DNA of 64,000 bases from Myxococcales bacterium (GTDB taxonomy: Bacteria > Myxococcota_A > Polyangia > Polyangiales > Polyangiaceae): contig JANYHK010000047.1 in NCBI GenBank assembly GCA_025359105.1, forward strand, positions 17,550-81,549. The letters are read 5' to 3'. Position numbers and translations under genes: made by a program. The notes beneath the pieces are model-generated. The model was given only the letters and a program-made list of their open reading frames with translations, ran no database searches and was not told the origin of the DNA. Positions 32,766-41,379 of the stretch are shown here, one piece after another (position 1 is the stretch's first letter; every line of letters starts with the position of its first letter).

Positions 32766-34778
32766 CTACCAGATGACGCACGCGTTTTGCGAGGTCATCT
32801 TGCTTCCGCCGGCGCACTGGAAGGCCTTCGAGAACTCCTCGAAGTTCGAGAGCGTGTCGTTCACGCGCGCCTTGGCGGGGGAGTGGACGTCCTGTTGAAG
32901 CTGCCGGAGCGCCGCCGCCGGGCCGTCCTTCTCGCACCAGATCTGACCGGCGGCCACGAAGAACTGCTGCTGGGGCGTGAAGCCGGCGACCTTCTTGGCC
33001 TTGGGGAAGTACGGCGTCGCGGCCGCGAACGCGGTGCGGATCCCGCCGTTGTCGGCGATGTTCTCGCCCAGCGTCTGCGCGCCGTCGACGTGAGCGGGCG
33101 CGCCGGTCGCCGGATCGGTGACGCCGTCGACGACGAAGGCGTTGTACTGGTCGACGAAGCAGGCTGCGCGCGTCTTGAACGCAGCCTCCGCGCCCGGCGT
33201 CCACCAGTTGCGCTCGACGCCACGCGCGTCGAAGAGGCGTCCGTTGTCGTCGAAGCCGTGCGTCATCTCGTGGCCGATGACCCACCCCAGCGCGCCGAAG
33301 TTGTGGGCGGCGGGTGCCGCGGAGCCGCCGAAGAACGCGCCGTGGGCGATCCCCGGGAGGATCGTGAACCGGTTGCTCGACGGATCGTAGAAGGCGTTCA
33401 CCGACGCGTAGCTGTTCGCGAGATCGAGGGAGGCGGGCGGCGGTGCGCCGTCGACGCGCGCGTAGTCGGAGGCCGCCAGACGGCGGGCGAGCGCCACGTC
33501 GTTGGCGACGAACGCGGCGGCATCGATCGTGACGTCGCGGTAGCGATCCGTCGGCTCGAGCAGCGGCGTGATCTGCATCCCGCGGGCTTTGACGATCGCC
33601 TCCGTTCGCGTGGCCGCATCCAGGAACTCGGTGGTCTCGAGGCGCGTCTGGAACGTGGCCAGGACCTTCTTCGCCATCGCCATGGCGACCCGGGTGTTCT
33701 TCTTCCCGAGGACGGTATCGACGAAGCGGTGCTCCACGATGCCGGAGAGCGCGCGGGAGGTGGCCTTCCGGCAGCTGGCGGGCGCGCGCGCCGCGCCGAC
33801 CGGCGCGTCGAAGTACGCGTACCGCGCGATGACCTTGTACTCGAGGTAGTCGGCGAGATCCGTGGGCGAAATCGCGGCGAACGCCGCGTCGATTTTGGTG
33901 AGCACGTCGAGGTTGAAGAGGACGACGCCCTTCGCCTTCGACGCGCCCAGCGCAGCCAGGGCCGCGTCCCAGTCGATGTGCGGCGCCGCGAGCTTGAGCC
34001 CGTCTCGGCCGAGGGGGTGCCGCGTCGGCGCCCGGTTCTCCGAGTCGCCGATCGCCGCCGTGATCGCGGTGTCGACGCGGAGGATCAGCGCGCCGCGGGC
34101 CGCGCGATCGGCGTCGCTCAGCGACGGATAGGCGCCCGCGAGCGTGGCGTCGATCGCCGTCGCGTCGGTCTCCAGGAAGAACGACGGCGCCGGGGAGATG
34201 TCGAGCTCCATCACCACCGGGGTCCGCTCGCGCTGCGGAGCCACGTCGACGTTCACGAACGGCTGGAACGCCGCGCCGTAGAGCGAATACGTGCTGCGCC
34301 ACGCGCGCCCGAGCTGACCGCCGGTGCTCGGGGCATTTCCCGCCGCGCGGAGGGCGGCGAGCTCGCCGCGCAGGGCTTCCGTCAACTGCCCGGGCTTGGG
34401 ATCCGCGCCGTGATAGGCCATGCACGCGGCGTGGTAGTCGGCGATCTTGCGGTCTTCGTCGGTGGTCGGGCTCGTGGTGGCGTTCGCGATGATCTGGTCG
34501 AGCGCCTCGTTGTTCGCGACTTGCTCGGCGCCGAAGACCCGGGCCTTACGCTCGTTGTCCGCCGGGGTCACGCTCGCGAGGTAACCGCCGCAGGCGAATT
34601 GATAGAAGTCGTCGCACGGGCTCGTCGCGCGATCGAGCGCGGTCTCGTCGATGCTCGCCGGCAGATCCGTGAGGGCTTCCTCGTCGACCGTCGTGGCCGC
34701 CTCCGGAGAAGGGGCGGTGGAGCAGGCGATGAGTGAGGCGCCACCGAGGAGGATCGCGATCCAAGAAGAACGGAACAT
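32766..34778 (-). CDS. M13-family zinc metallopeptidase (neprilysin/PepO-like) lipoprotein
   Basis: A 670-aa M13 peptidase, the neprilysin/endothelin-converting-enzyme family. The signal ends at LLGGASLIAC. DDFYQFACGGYL marks the usual M13 N-terminus. VNAFYDPSSNRFTILPGI is the conserved substrate-binding stretch, and HEMTHGFD holds the zinc ligands (His503, His507) and catalytic Glu504. LGENIADNGGI supplies the third zinc ligand region. The C-terminus NACVIW is a usual M13 ending (CxVW). It acts at the cell surface on peptides. Confidence 0.95.
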   Translation of the reverse strand: MFRSSWIAILLGGASLIACSTAPSPEAATTVDEEALTDLPASIDETALDRATSPCDDFYQFACGGYLASVTPADNERKARVFGAEQVANNEALDQIIANATTSPTTDEDRKIADYHAACMAYHGADPKPGQLTEALRGELAALRAAGNAPSTGGQLGRAWRSTYSLYGAAFQPFVNVDVAPQRERTPVVMELDISPAPSFFLETDATAIDATLAGAYPSLSDADRAARGALILRVDTAITAAIGDSENRAPTRHPLGRDGLKLAAPHIDWDAALAALGASKAKGVVLFNLDVLTKIDAAFAAISPTDLADYLEYKVIARYAYFDAPVGAARAPASCRKATSRALSGIVEHRFVDTVLGKKNTRVAMAMAKKVLATFQTRLETTEFLDAATRTEAIVKARGMQITPLLEPTDRYRDVTIDAAAFVANDVALARRLAASDYARVDGAPPPASLDLANSYASVNAFYDPSSNRFTILPGIAHGAFFGGSAAPAAHNFGALGWVIGHEMTHGFDDNGRLFDARGVERNWWTPGAEAAFKTRAACFVDQYNAFVVDGVTDPATGAPAHVDGAQTLGENIADNGGIRTAFAAATPYFPKAKKVAGFTPQQQFFVAAGQIWCEKDGPAAALRQLQQDVHSPAKARVNDTLSNFEEFSKAFQCAGGSKMTSQNACVIW

Positions 34779-34970
34779 TGTGCCTCGTCGTGCCCGGGTT
34801 GCGTGGGGCGGGCGGGTTTACCATCGACCGGTTCTGGCGCAAGCCCCGCGGACCCTGCCAGAGCCCGAACGCCCGTTGCCTGCCAGGCAAAGTCTCCTAG
34901 AATGGGCGACGCCTGTGCTACGTCCAACGGGGAACACGCCGAAGACGGCCCCTGAACCGGACGTGCATCC

Positions 34971-35681
34971 ATGCGCTATCGCTCGCTGATCCTCGCCTCG
35001 GCTCTCTTCGGCATCCCGGCGGCGGCGCTGGCCGGGCCCCCGGAGCAGAAGCCTCCGGTCAACGCCTCGCCCGCGGCGCAGACCACGCCGTTTACTCCTC
35101 TGGTAGCTCGGCACGCGAAGCTGTTCGCTCCGATGCGGCCGGAGGCGCGCCTCAAGGTCCAGGCGGCCAGTCGCGCGCTGGTGTTCGATCTGGCGGGCCA
35201 TCAGAGTCGCGAGCGCGCGAACAAGATGGCGGCGGCGGGCAAGCCGTTCGATCTGGCGTCCGCCGCGCGCGCGCGCGTCGCCGAGGCCGGCAACTTCGGG
35301 CTCGTGACGCCGAGCGGGGCGGACATCGATGCGCTCGTCCAGATCGTGATGTTCCAGGCGACGCAGGACGCCGACGCCGACTTGCGTGCCGTCCTTGCGG
35401 CGATGGACGCCATCAACAAGGCGAAGCAGGCGCAGCGCGAAGGGGTGGAGGCGATGCGGCGGGCCCTCGCGGCGGAGAAGGAGAAGCTCCGCCAGTCGGA
35501 CTACGACGAGATCTCGCGCGCCGTGACGGGCAAGCTGGATTCGATGTCCGAGATGGGCGAGACCGAGTCGCTCCGTCTCCAGATGGCGATGGATCGCGTG
35601 TCGAAATTCATGCTAGCGCTGTCGAACATCATGAAGAAGTCGGGCGACACCGCGGAGGCGATCGTCCAGAACATGAAGTAG
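34971..35681 (+). CDS. Secreted helical protein, unknown function
   Basis: A 236-aa protein with signal peptide (SLILASALFGIPAAALA) and a Pro-rich linker. The mature part is mainly helical, with a coiled-coil-like tract (DAINKAKQAQREGVEAMRRA, LAAEKEKLRQSDYDEI) and a central DALVQIVMFQATQDADADLR. It is the first of three co-directional genes, 82 bp before the 948-aa protein. No family is recognised. Confidence 0.7.
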   Translation: MRYRSLILASALFGIPAAALAGPPEQKPPVNASPAAQTTPFTPLVARHAKLFAPMRPEARLKVQAASRALVFDLAGHQSRERANKMAAAGKPFDLASAARARVAEAGNFGLVTPSGADIDALVQIVMFQATQDADADLRAVLAAMDAINKAKQAQREGVEAMRRALAAEKEKLRQSDYDEISRAVTGKLDSMSEMGETESLRLQMAMDRVSKFMLALSNIMKKSGDTAEAIVQNMK

Positions 35682-35763
35682 CGCAGGGCAGCACTCGCGC
35701 GACGCGCTTCAGTCGGGGCTCATGCTGTGCTCCCGACGTGCAGGCCAAGACTGAGGGATCGGC

Positions 35764-38610
35764 ATGGACGCGTTGATACGACTTCCCATACGACCGCTCT
35801 CCATCGCTGCGCTGGCAGCTCTGGCACTTCTCCAGCCGGGCTCGGGGGCGGCGCAGCAGCCGGCGACGCAGCCGTATGCGCAGCCTGCGTCCAAAGCGCC
35901 GATCCCGAAGCAAGCGCCCGGACAGCAGGCAAAGCCGTTTTCGCTGACGCTCCAGCCGGTGGGGACGCTGGCGGCATGCCCCGCGCCGTCCCTCGCCCAG
36001 TGCAAGGACGTCAACTACCTCGTGAGCGGCTGCGGGCAGTTTCACCAGAAGACGTGCCAGACGCTGATGAAGCCGGAGTACCAGGCCTACTTCAACGGCA
36101 TTCCAGGGCCCGCCAACCGGCCAATGTTTCCATTCGGCAGCCGAGGCGCCTACAGCGACTTGAAGTCCGGCAAGTACCACGGCACGGTGCCCTCGCGACC
36201 GGTCATGAAGCGCTCGGTCTCCTACTGGGACCAGCAGCGCGCCAGTGTCGCCAACGTCTCGGCTCCAGACCCCAAGACCTTCGTGGCTCACCCGAGCTGG
36301 GAGGCCAACGTCAACGCCATCGAGTCTTGCGAGGAGTACGTCTACGAGAAGTACTACGACTGGCAGCGCTTTCAGGACGCCGTCTTCCTCTGCAAGGGCG
36401 ACTACAGCTGCATCTACGACGTGGCCTTCGTGATGGGCGGGGCGCCGGGCATCGCCAGCCGCATGCTCAAGAGCAAGGCCGGATCTGATTTGCAAGATCA
36501 GATCCCGATCAGCCTGCCCAACGCCCGCACCCCCCAGAACGCCAAGAACGCGTTCTTCAGCAACGGATCGTACTTCCTGGGCACGGACATGACCGCCCTG
36601 CCCGGCAGCAGCCGTCCGCCGCCCTATGCGAGCTTCGCGGACCTGAAGGCGAAGTTCCCCGCCAATGCAGCGGATCTCGACGCCCTCCGCGCCGCCCTCG
36701 ACGACGGCAAGATGTTCTACGCCGACAAGGCCGGGCCCGGCGTCAACAAGGTGCTGTCCCCGTGGGGCTTTCACAACTTCATGAGGGGTGCGACCAGTAG
36801 CCTCAGCGAGAACGAGTTTCAGGAGCTCGAGAAGCGACGGACGGACCTCGAGCAGTGGCTCGCCGATGCCTACATCTTCGGCGAGCCGGTCCCGAAGACG
36901 CACGCCGTGTTCGTGCACCCTCTCAGCGAAGTGGAGCGCGTCTTCACCGGGGATCCCTTCGAGCGCGTGAGCATCTGGGAGAACGACGCGCTCCGGGCTC
37001 AGTACATCAGCCTCGCTGCGCAACCAGCGTCCGCGATGCTCAACGTGGCCCAGGTCGGCTTGAACGGCTCGGCGCGAAGCAACGTCTCCGGAGCGCAGCG
37101 CCTTGGAGCCGGCACCCCGATAGCCCGAGCTCCTGTCCCCCCGAATGCGCCAAAGCCCCAGCGCGTGCTCACCGCAGAGCCGGCCACGCAAGCAACCTGG
37201 CTGGCACCCCAGGTGGGCTGCCCGCCACCGACAAGCTTGACCTACGAGCAGGGCTCGGCGGCGGGCGCCACCTCCCCCGCACAGACAGACGCGTGGAACC
37301 AGGCCGAAGTGGCGCGCTTCGCGTCGTGCAAGATCCTGAATTTGACCCTCGCCGAGTGGTGGCGACTGAAGGCCGCCAAGTTGGCGGGCGCGTGCAACGA
37401 TCGCGGTAGCTGCGGCTGCCTCGACCTCGGCAACTACGCCTGCGACTGGTCGCCCAAGATGTTCTACGAAGCCTATGGCAAGGAGCCGCCGATCGGCCTG
37501 GCCTACCGAAGGGACACGAACTTCAAATACTGCAAGCGCTGGACGTTCAACGGATTCGGCCCCATCGCGGCGGCCAAGAAGGCCTCCACCGCGGCCTTCG
37601 AGCAATATCTGGAGGAGACGCGCGCGGCGACGGAAGCCGCGCTGAAGAACGTCCCGCAAAAAAACGGGGTCGTGGGCGACGAGTTCAGCGACGACGCGCA
37701 AGAGGGCGACGAGGACTCGTGGTCCGCGGGGTACCAGATGAATACGGGCTGGCAGATCAAGCCCATCGCGAAAGACAGCGCGGGCAAGATCTGTCAGCTG
37801 CAGGGGCAGGCCAACGCGAGCTTCCTGGTCAAGATCACGACCCCCGTAGACGGCGACGGCGGCGGCACGCTCGCCAACAAGTGGCGTCACGCCATCGATG
37901 CCGACGTGATGGTGCGGGCCAACGAGAACAAGAACCAGCAAGTCCGCTACGAGTCGCACCTCCTGATCGCCGATCAGGAGATCTTCGCCTCCGAGCCCAC
38001 CGGCTACGACAAGTACAAGGGCTACGATCCCGCAAACACGAAGACCTACGAAGCCTTTAGCCTCAACCACGCCTACAAGAAGCCGCTCTTCTCCGACAAG
38101 ACCCAGCTCGGTGGGATCACGCTCACGGTCTGGGCGGGCCCCATTCCCATCACCGGTTCGGCCTGGGTGGAGGTGCTCTACGGCGCGGACATCCTCGCCG
38201 AGGCGCACATGCAGTCCGGGTGTGCCGACCTGACCAAGTTCGAAGCGAAGGTCGGGTTCCAGCCCTGGGTATCGCTCGAGGGCGGTCTCAGTGTCGGCGT
38301 CGGGGTGGGCGGCATCGCCAGCGTCGGCGTGCGCGGTCACCTCACGCTCATCGGCGCTTCGCTGCCCATCGTGGCGCGCACGTGGCTCGCGCCCGGTGCC
38401 AATGGCACGACCGATCTGCGCTTCGGCGTGGATGCGTCGCTGGAGCTGGCGAGCCTCGCGGGGAGGCTCGCGCTCTACGTGGAGTTCCTGACGTACGACG
38501 AGGAGTGGGAGCTTTTTCGCTGGAACGGAGTTCACACGAACGTGCCACTGCTCAACGTGCTGGGCGACGACGTGAAGATCCCCGTACAGGCCCTGTCCGT
38601 CGTGCCGTGA
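35764..38610 (+). CDS. Large secreted protein of unknown function (948 aa)
   Basis: A 948-aa secreted protein with signal peptide (PLSIAALAALALLQPGSGAA). The middle holds scattered cysteines and Trp/Tyr-rich segments (VSYWDQQRASVANVSAPDPK, CEEYVYEKYYDWQRFQDAVF). An acidic linker near 640 leads to a C-terminal beta-rich domain of about 280 residues, with VGVGVGGIASVGVRGHLTL and a closing TNVPLLNVLGDDVKIPVQAL. No enzyme motif is seen. The downstream gene starts within this stop (GTGA), so the two are translationally coupled and probably act together. Homologues appear typical of Polyangia-like genomes, but that is memory, not a search. Confidence 0.75.
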   Translation: MDALIRLPIRPLSIAALAALALLQPGSGAAQQPATQPYAQPASKAPIPKQAPGQQAKPFSLTLQPVGTLAACPAPSLAQCKDVNYLVSGCGQFHQKTCQTLMKPEYQAYFNGIPGPANRPMFPFGSRGAYSDLKSGKYHGTVPSRPVMKRSVSYWDQQRASVANVSAPDPKTFVAHPSWEANVNAIESCEEYVYEKYYDWQRFQDAVFLCKGDYSCIYDVAFVMGGAPGIASRMLKSKAGSDLQDQIPISLPNARTPQNAKNAFFSNGSYFLGTDMTALPGSSRPPPYASFADLKAKFPANAADLDALRAALDDGKMFYADKAGPGVNKVLSPWGFHNFMRGATSSLSENEFQELEKRRTDLEQWLADAYIFGEPVPKTHAVFVHPLSEVERVFTGDPFERVSIWENDALRAQYISLAAQPASAMLNVAQVGLNGSARSNVSGAQRLGAGTPIARAPVPPNAPKPQRVLTAEPATQATWLAPQVGCPPPTSLTYEQGSAAGATSPAQTDAWNQAEVARFASCKILNLTLAEWWRLKAAKLAGACNDRGSCGCLDLGNYACDWSPKMFYEAYGKEPPIGLAYRRDTNFKYCKRWTFNGFGPIAAAKKASTAAFEQYLEETRAATEAALKNVPQKNGVVGDEFSDDAQEGDEDSWSAGYQMNTGWQIKPIAKDSAGKICQLQGQANASFLVKITTPVDGDGGGTLANKWRHAIDADVMVRANENKNQQVRYESHLLIADQEIFASEPTGYDKYKGYDPANTKTYEAFSLNHAYKKPLFSDKTQLGGITLTVWAGPIPITGSAWVEVLYGADILAEAHMQSGCADLTKFEAKVGFQPWVSLEGGLSVGVGVGGIASVGVRGHLTLIGASLPIVARTWLAPGANGTTDLRFGVDASLELASLAGRLALYVEFLTYDEEWELFRWNGVHTNVPLLNVLGDDVKIPVQALSVVP

Positions 38611-40550
38611 GCACGGCACGCAGGAAGGGCGGCGCGCGTCCGAGCGCCCCTCGGCCCGGGCGCGCCGCCTGGCGCCCCAGGGCCACGTGGTTGCTCTTGC
38701 TCGCGCCGCTCTTCGCCTACGGTGTCGTGAGGCTGCGCGGTCGGTCGCCGGCGTCGCCCGCGCCGCCGCTCGTCGCCGAGGCGCCGCGCGTTCCGACGGA
38801 GACCTCGTTCGGCGCCGGCGCGGGGACGCTCTACGACGCGACCTGGCGGGTGGATACCAGGATTTCGATTCCGCAGATGGACGCGAAGTCCACGCAGGTC
38901 GAGCTCACCGGCGTGGCGCAGGTGGTGGAGCTTGGGCCCGACGGATCGCGGCGACTCGTGGGCGTGCGGCTCCGAGAGCTGGCAAGCCTGACGGTGACGG
39001 CGTTGGGGGAACCGCTCTTCCCGAGCCTCGAAGCCGCGCGCGAGCAGCTCGTCCTAGAGCCCGTGCTGCTGGCCCTGGGGCCGAGCGGGGCCGTAGAGGA
39101 GCTCTATCTGCCCGCCGCGGCCACGCCGCTGGCAAAAAATCTCCTGAGCGCCTTTGCGCTCCACTTCGCCGTCACGTCGTCGGCAGCGCCGGGTGACGCC
39201 GGGTACGGCGTCACGGAGGTCGGCGACTTCGGGCGAGCCCTCTGGCACTACCAACCCGGCCGCGATCGCCTCACCAAGGAGGCTCGCGATCCGCAGGTGA
39301 GCGGGCGCGGCGAGGTCCGCTTCTCGGGTGCCCTTCCGATCGATCTCTCTTCGTCGCTGTCGCTCCAGCCTGGAGCTCCGCGCGAAGGCGCATCGCACAC
39401 CGGGGAGGGGCGCGCGTCGTTTCATGCGGCGAAGCGCGAGCAGCAAGGGGACGTGATGGCCCGGCCCGATTTGGCGCACTTCGAGCACCACGCGCCGGAG
39501 GAGCGGCCAAGCGATCTCGGCGAACAAGCGTCCGATGCGGCGATGGCGCAGGGGCTCACCGTCTCCGAGCTGCTCGCGATGGTGGCGGCACACGGCATCG
39601 GCAGGCCGCCACCGAAGGGAAGCATCATGCGGGCAACGGCGTTTTTGCGCGCAACGCCCGGCGCATGCAAGGCGCTCGAAGGCGCGTTTCCGAGCGCGCC
39701 GCCGGCGAGCCGCGAGCTCATCATCGACCTCCTGTCGTCCTCGGGGGACAGCACCGCGCAGGCGAGCATGCGCACGCTCCTCGCGACGGCCGCCGCGCGC
39801 GAGACCCCGAAGCTCTTCGAGAAGCTCGTCCAGCGCTTCGGCCTCGTGGACAAGCCCACCGCGGAGTCCATTCTCTTCGTGCGCGCGGAGTGGGAATCTG
39901 CGAAGAAGGCCAACGACGACGCGCGGCGCCAGGCCAGCGTCTACACCCTCGGCTCGCTCGCGCACCACGCCGCGCGCTCCGGGGACGAGCGGCTGGCAAC
40001 CCCCATCGTGGAGCTCTTGCTGCGAGAGCTCGCGAGCGCGCGGGAGCTGCGCGACGAGCGCGGCCTCCTGGCGGCGCTCGGGAACACCGGCCTGCCCGGG
40101 GCGCTCGAGCCGATCCTCGCCCGGGTCACGTCGAAAGACCAGCGACTCCGCACGCAGGCCGCGGTCTCGCTGCGAAAGTTCGACCGCCCCGAGGTGCGCC
40201 TCGCCCTGGCGAAGCTCGGCGCGGACGCGGAGTTGCAGGTGGCGCAGTCGGCGCTGCGCTCGCTCGACACACAGAACCCAGGTACGCCGGAGCTCACGGT
40301 CCTCGCCGACGCCGCCGAGCGCAGCGACTTCAACATCGCCATCGACTCGGCTCTCGTGAGCTTCGTGACGTCGCACCCCGTAGATCGAGTGCAAGCTACA
40401 CGCATACTGCTTGCGATCGAGGGGCGCGTCGGAGATCGCGTCCAGCTTCAGCAACAAGTGGAGGCGGGCCTGAAATCGCTCGAGCCGCTCGGCGGCGGAG
40501 CAGCGGGTGGTGAGGACAACCTCGCCGCGCCGTCCAGCGCGACGCGCTGA
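38607..40550 (+). CDS. Membrane-anchored HEAT-like protein resembling lipid transfer protein N-module
   Basis: A 647-aa protein with an N-terminal membrane anchor (ATWLLLLAPLFAYGVVRL). A beta-rich region follows (VDTRISIPQMDAKSTQVELT, GSRRLVGVRLRELASLTVTA), with a short hinge AGYGVTEVGDFGRALWHYQ. Next comes an alpha-helical repeat superhelix: SRELIIDLLSSSGDSTAQAS, RRQASVYTLGSLAHHAARSG and HEAT-like units VSLRKFDRPEVRLALAKLG. Beta-barrel plus superhelix ending in an LgslaH motif is the order of vitellogenin/MTP-type large lipid transfer proteins. The resemblance is by pattern only. It starts with GTG overlapping the upstream stop (GTGA). A plain HEAT-repeat protein is the alternative. Confidence 0.6.
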   Translation: MSTARRKGGARPSAPRPGRAAWRPRATWLLLLAPLFAYGVVRLRGRSPASPAPPLVAEAPRVPTETSFGAGAGTLYDATWRVDTRISIPQMDAKSTQVELTGVAQVVELGPDGSRRLVGVRLRELASLTVTALGEPLFPSLEAAREQLVLEPVLLALGPSGAVEELYLPAAATPLAKNLLSAFALHFAVTSSAAPGDAGYGVTEVGDFGRALWHYQPGRDRLTKEARDPQVSGRGEVRFSGALPIDLSSSLSLQPGAPREGASHTGEGRASFHAAKREQQGDVMARPDLAHFEHHAPEERPSDLGEQASDAAMAQGLTVSELLAMVAAHGIGRPPPKGSIMRATAFLRATPGACKALEGAFPSAPPASRELIIDLLSSSGDSTAQASMRTLLATAAARETPKLFEKLVQRFGLVDKPTAESILFVRAEWESAKKANDDARRQASVYTLGSLAHHAARSGDERLATPIVELLLRELASARELRDERGLLAALGNTGLPGALEPILARVTSKDQRLRTQAAVSLRKFDRPEVRLALAKLGADAELQVAQSALRSLDTQNPGTPELTVLADAAERSDFNIAIDSALVSFVTSHPVDRVQATRILLAIEGRVGDRVQLQQQVEAGLKSLEPLGGGAAGGEDNLAAPSSATR

Positions 40551-40563
40551 GCAACGCCCCGCG

Positions 40564-41295
40564 TCACGGGCAGCGTGCGATGTCGACGCGCTGGATGTGA
40601 ACGGGAACCTTCGGTCGATCGTTGGCGTCGCGTTCGACGGCGGCGATCTGGACCGCGGCGTCCGTCGAGCACGCCCCGAAGACGTCGTACTTGGGGGCCG
40701 GGCCCGTGCCGACGACGACGTAGAACTGACTGCCGCTGGGCGTCGCGGCGGCGGCCATCGCGAGCGCGCCGAGCGGCTCGGCGACCTGGTTCTCGACGAT
40801 CATGTCGTACCCCGGCCCGCCGGTCCCGTTGCCGTCGGGATCGCCTCCTTGAATCACGAAGCCCGGGATCACGCGGTGCCACGTGAGCCCGTCGTAGAAG
40901 CGCCCGACCTTCCAGCCGCTGGCGTCCTTGTAGGGACGCGTGCCGCGCGCGAGGCCGACGAAGTTCGCGACGGCCGCGGGGGCCGCGGCCTCGAAGAGCT
41001 CGCATCGAATCGCGGACTTCTCCGTGCTGAGGACCGCCGTGAGCTTGCCGGTCCCGGCAGGGAATCCGGCGAGCGCCTGCGCGAGCGTGAATTTGCCCGC
41101 GCCGCCGACAGGATCGCCCGCCGCGGCCGGATCGACGCTGACGGCGGGCGCGCCCGGATCCGTGAGGCACCCGTCGAGCCCCGGGGGCGCCGCGCCGCTG
41201 TCCACCCGGGACGAAGCCGCAGGGGGAGACGACGAGGCGGAGCATGCCGCGAGCACCACGAGAGCCCACGAGGCAGCGGGTCGACCCATCTTCAC
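40564..41295 (-). CDS. Cyclophilin-type peptidyl-prolyl isomerase lipoprotein
   Basis: A 243-aa lipoprotein (signal SWALVVLAACS) with a cyclophilin domain. The domain carries CELFEAAAPAAVANFVGLAR, FYDGLTWHRVIPGFVIQGGD and SGSQFYVVVG, covering the isomerase active-site Arg and Phe. The Asp/Ala-rich linker is a habit of this genome. It would act on proline bonds at the cell surface or periplasm. It is convergent with the HEAT-like gene. Confidence 0.93.
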   Translation of the reverse strand: MKMGRPAASWALVVLAACSASSSPPAASSRVDSGAAPPGLDGCLTDPGAPAVSVDPAAAGDPVGGAGKFTLAQALAGFPAGTGKLTAVLSTEKSAIRCELFEAAAPAAVANFVGLARGTRPYKDASGWKVGRFYDGLTWHRVIPGFVIQGGDPDGNGTGGPGYDMIVENQVAEPLGALAMAAAATPSGSQFYVVVGTGPAPKYDVFGACSTDAAVQIAAVERDANDRPKVPVHIQRVDIARCP

Positions 41296-41379
41296 GTCGT
41301 ATCACCGAGGGCGAGGACAGAGGCGCGGAACTCGCGACTTCGTGGGAGCGCGCGCGCTCCGTGGTATTCCTGATCGCGC

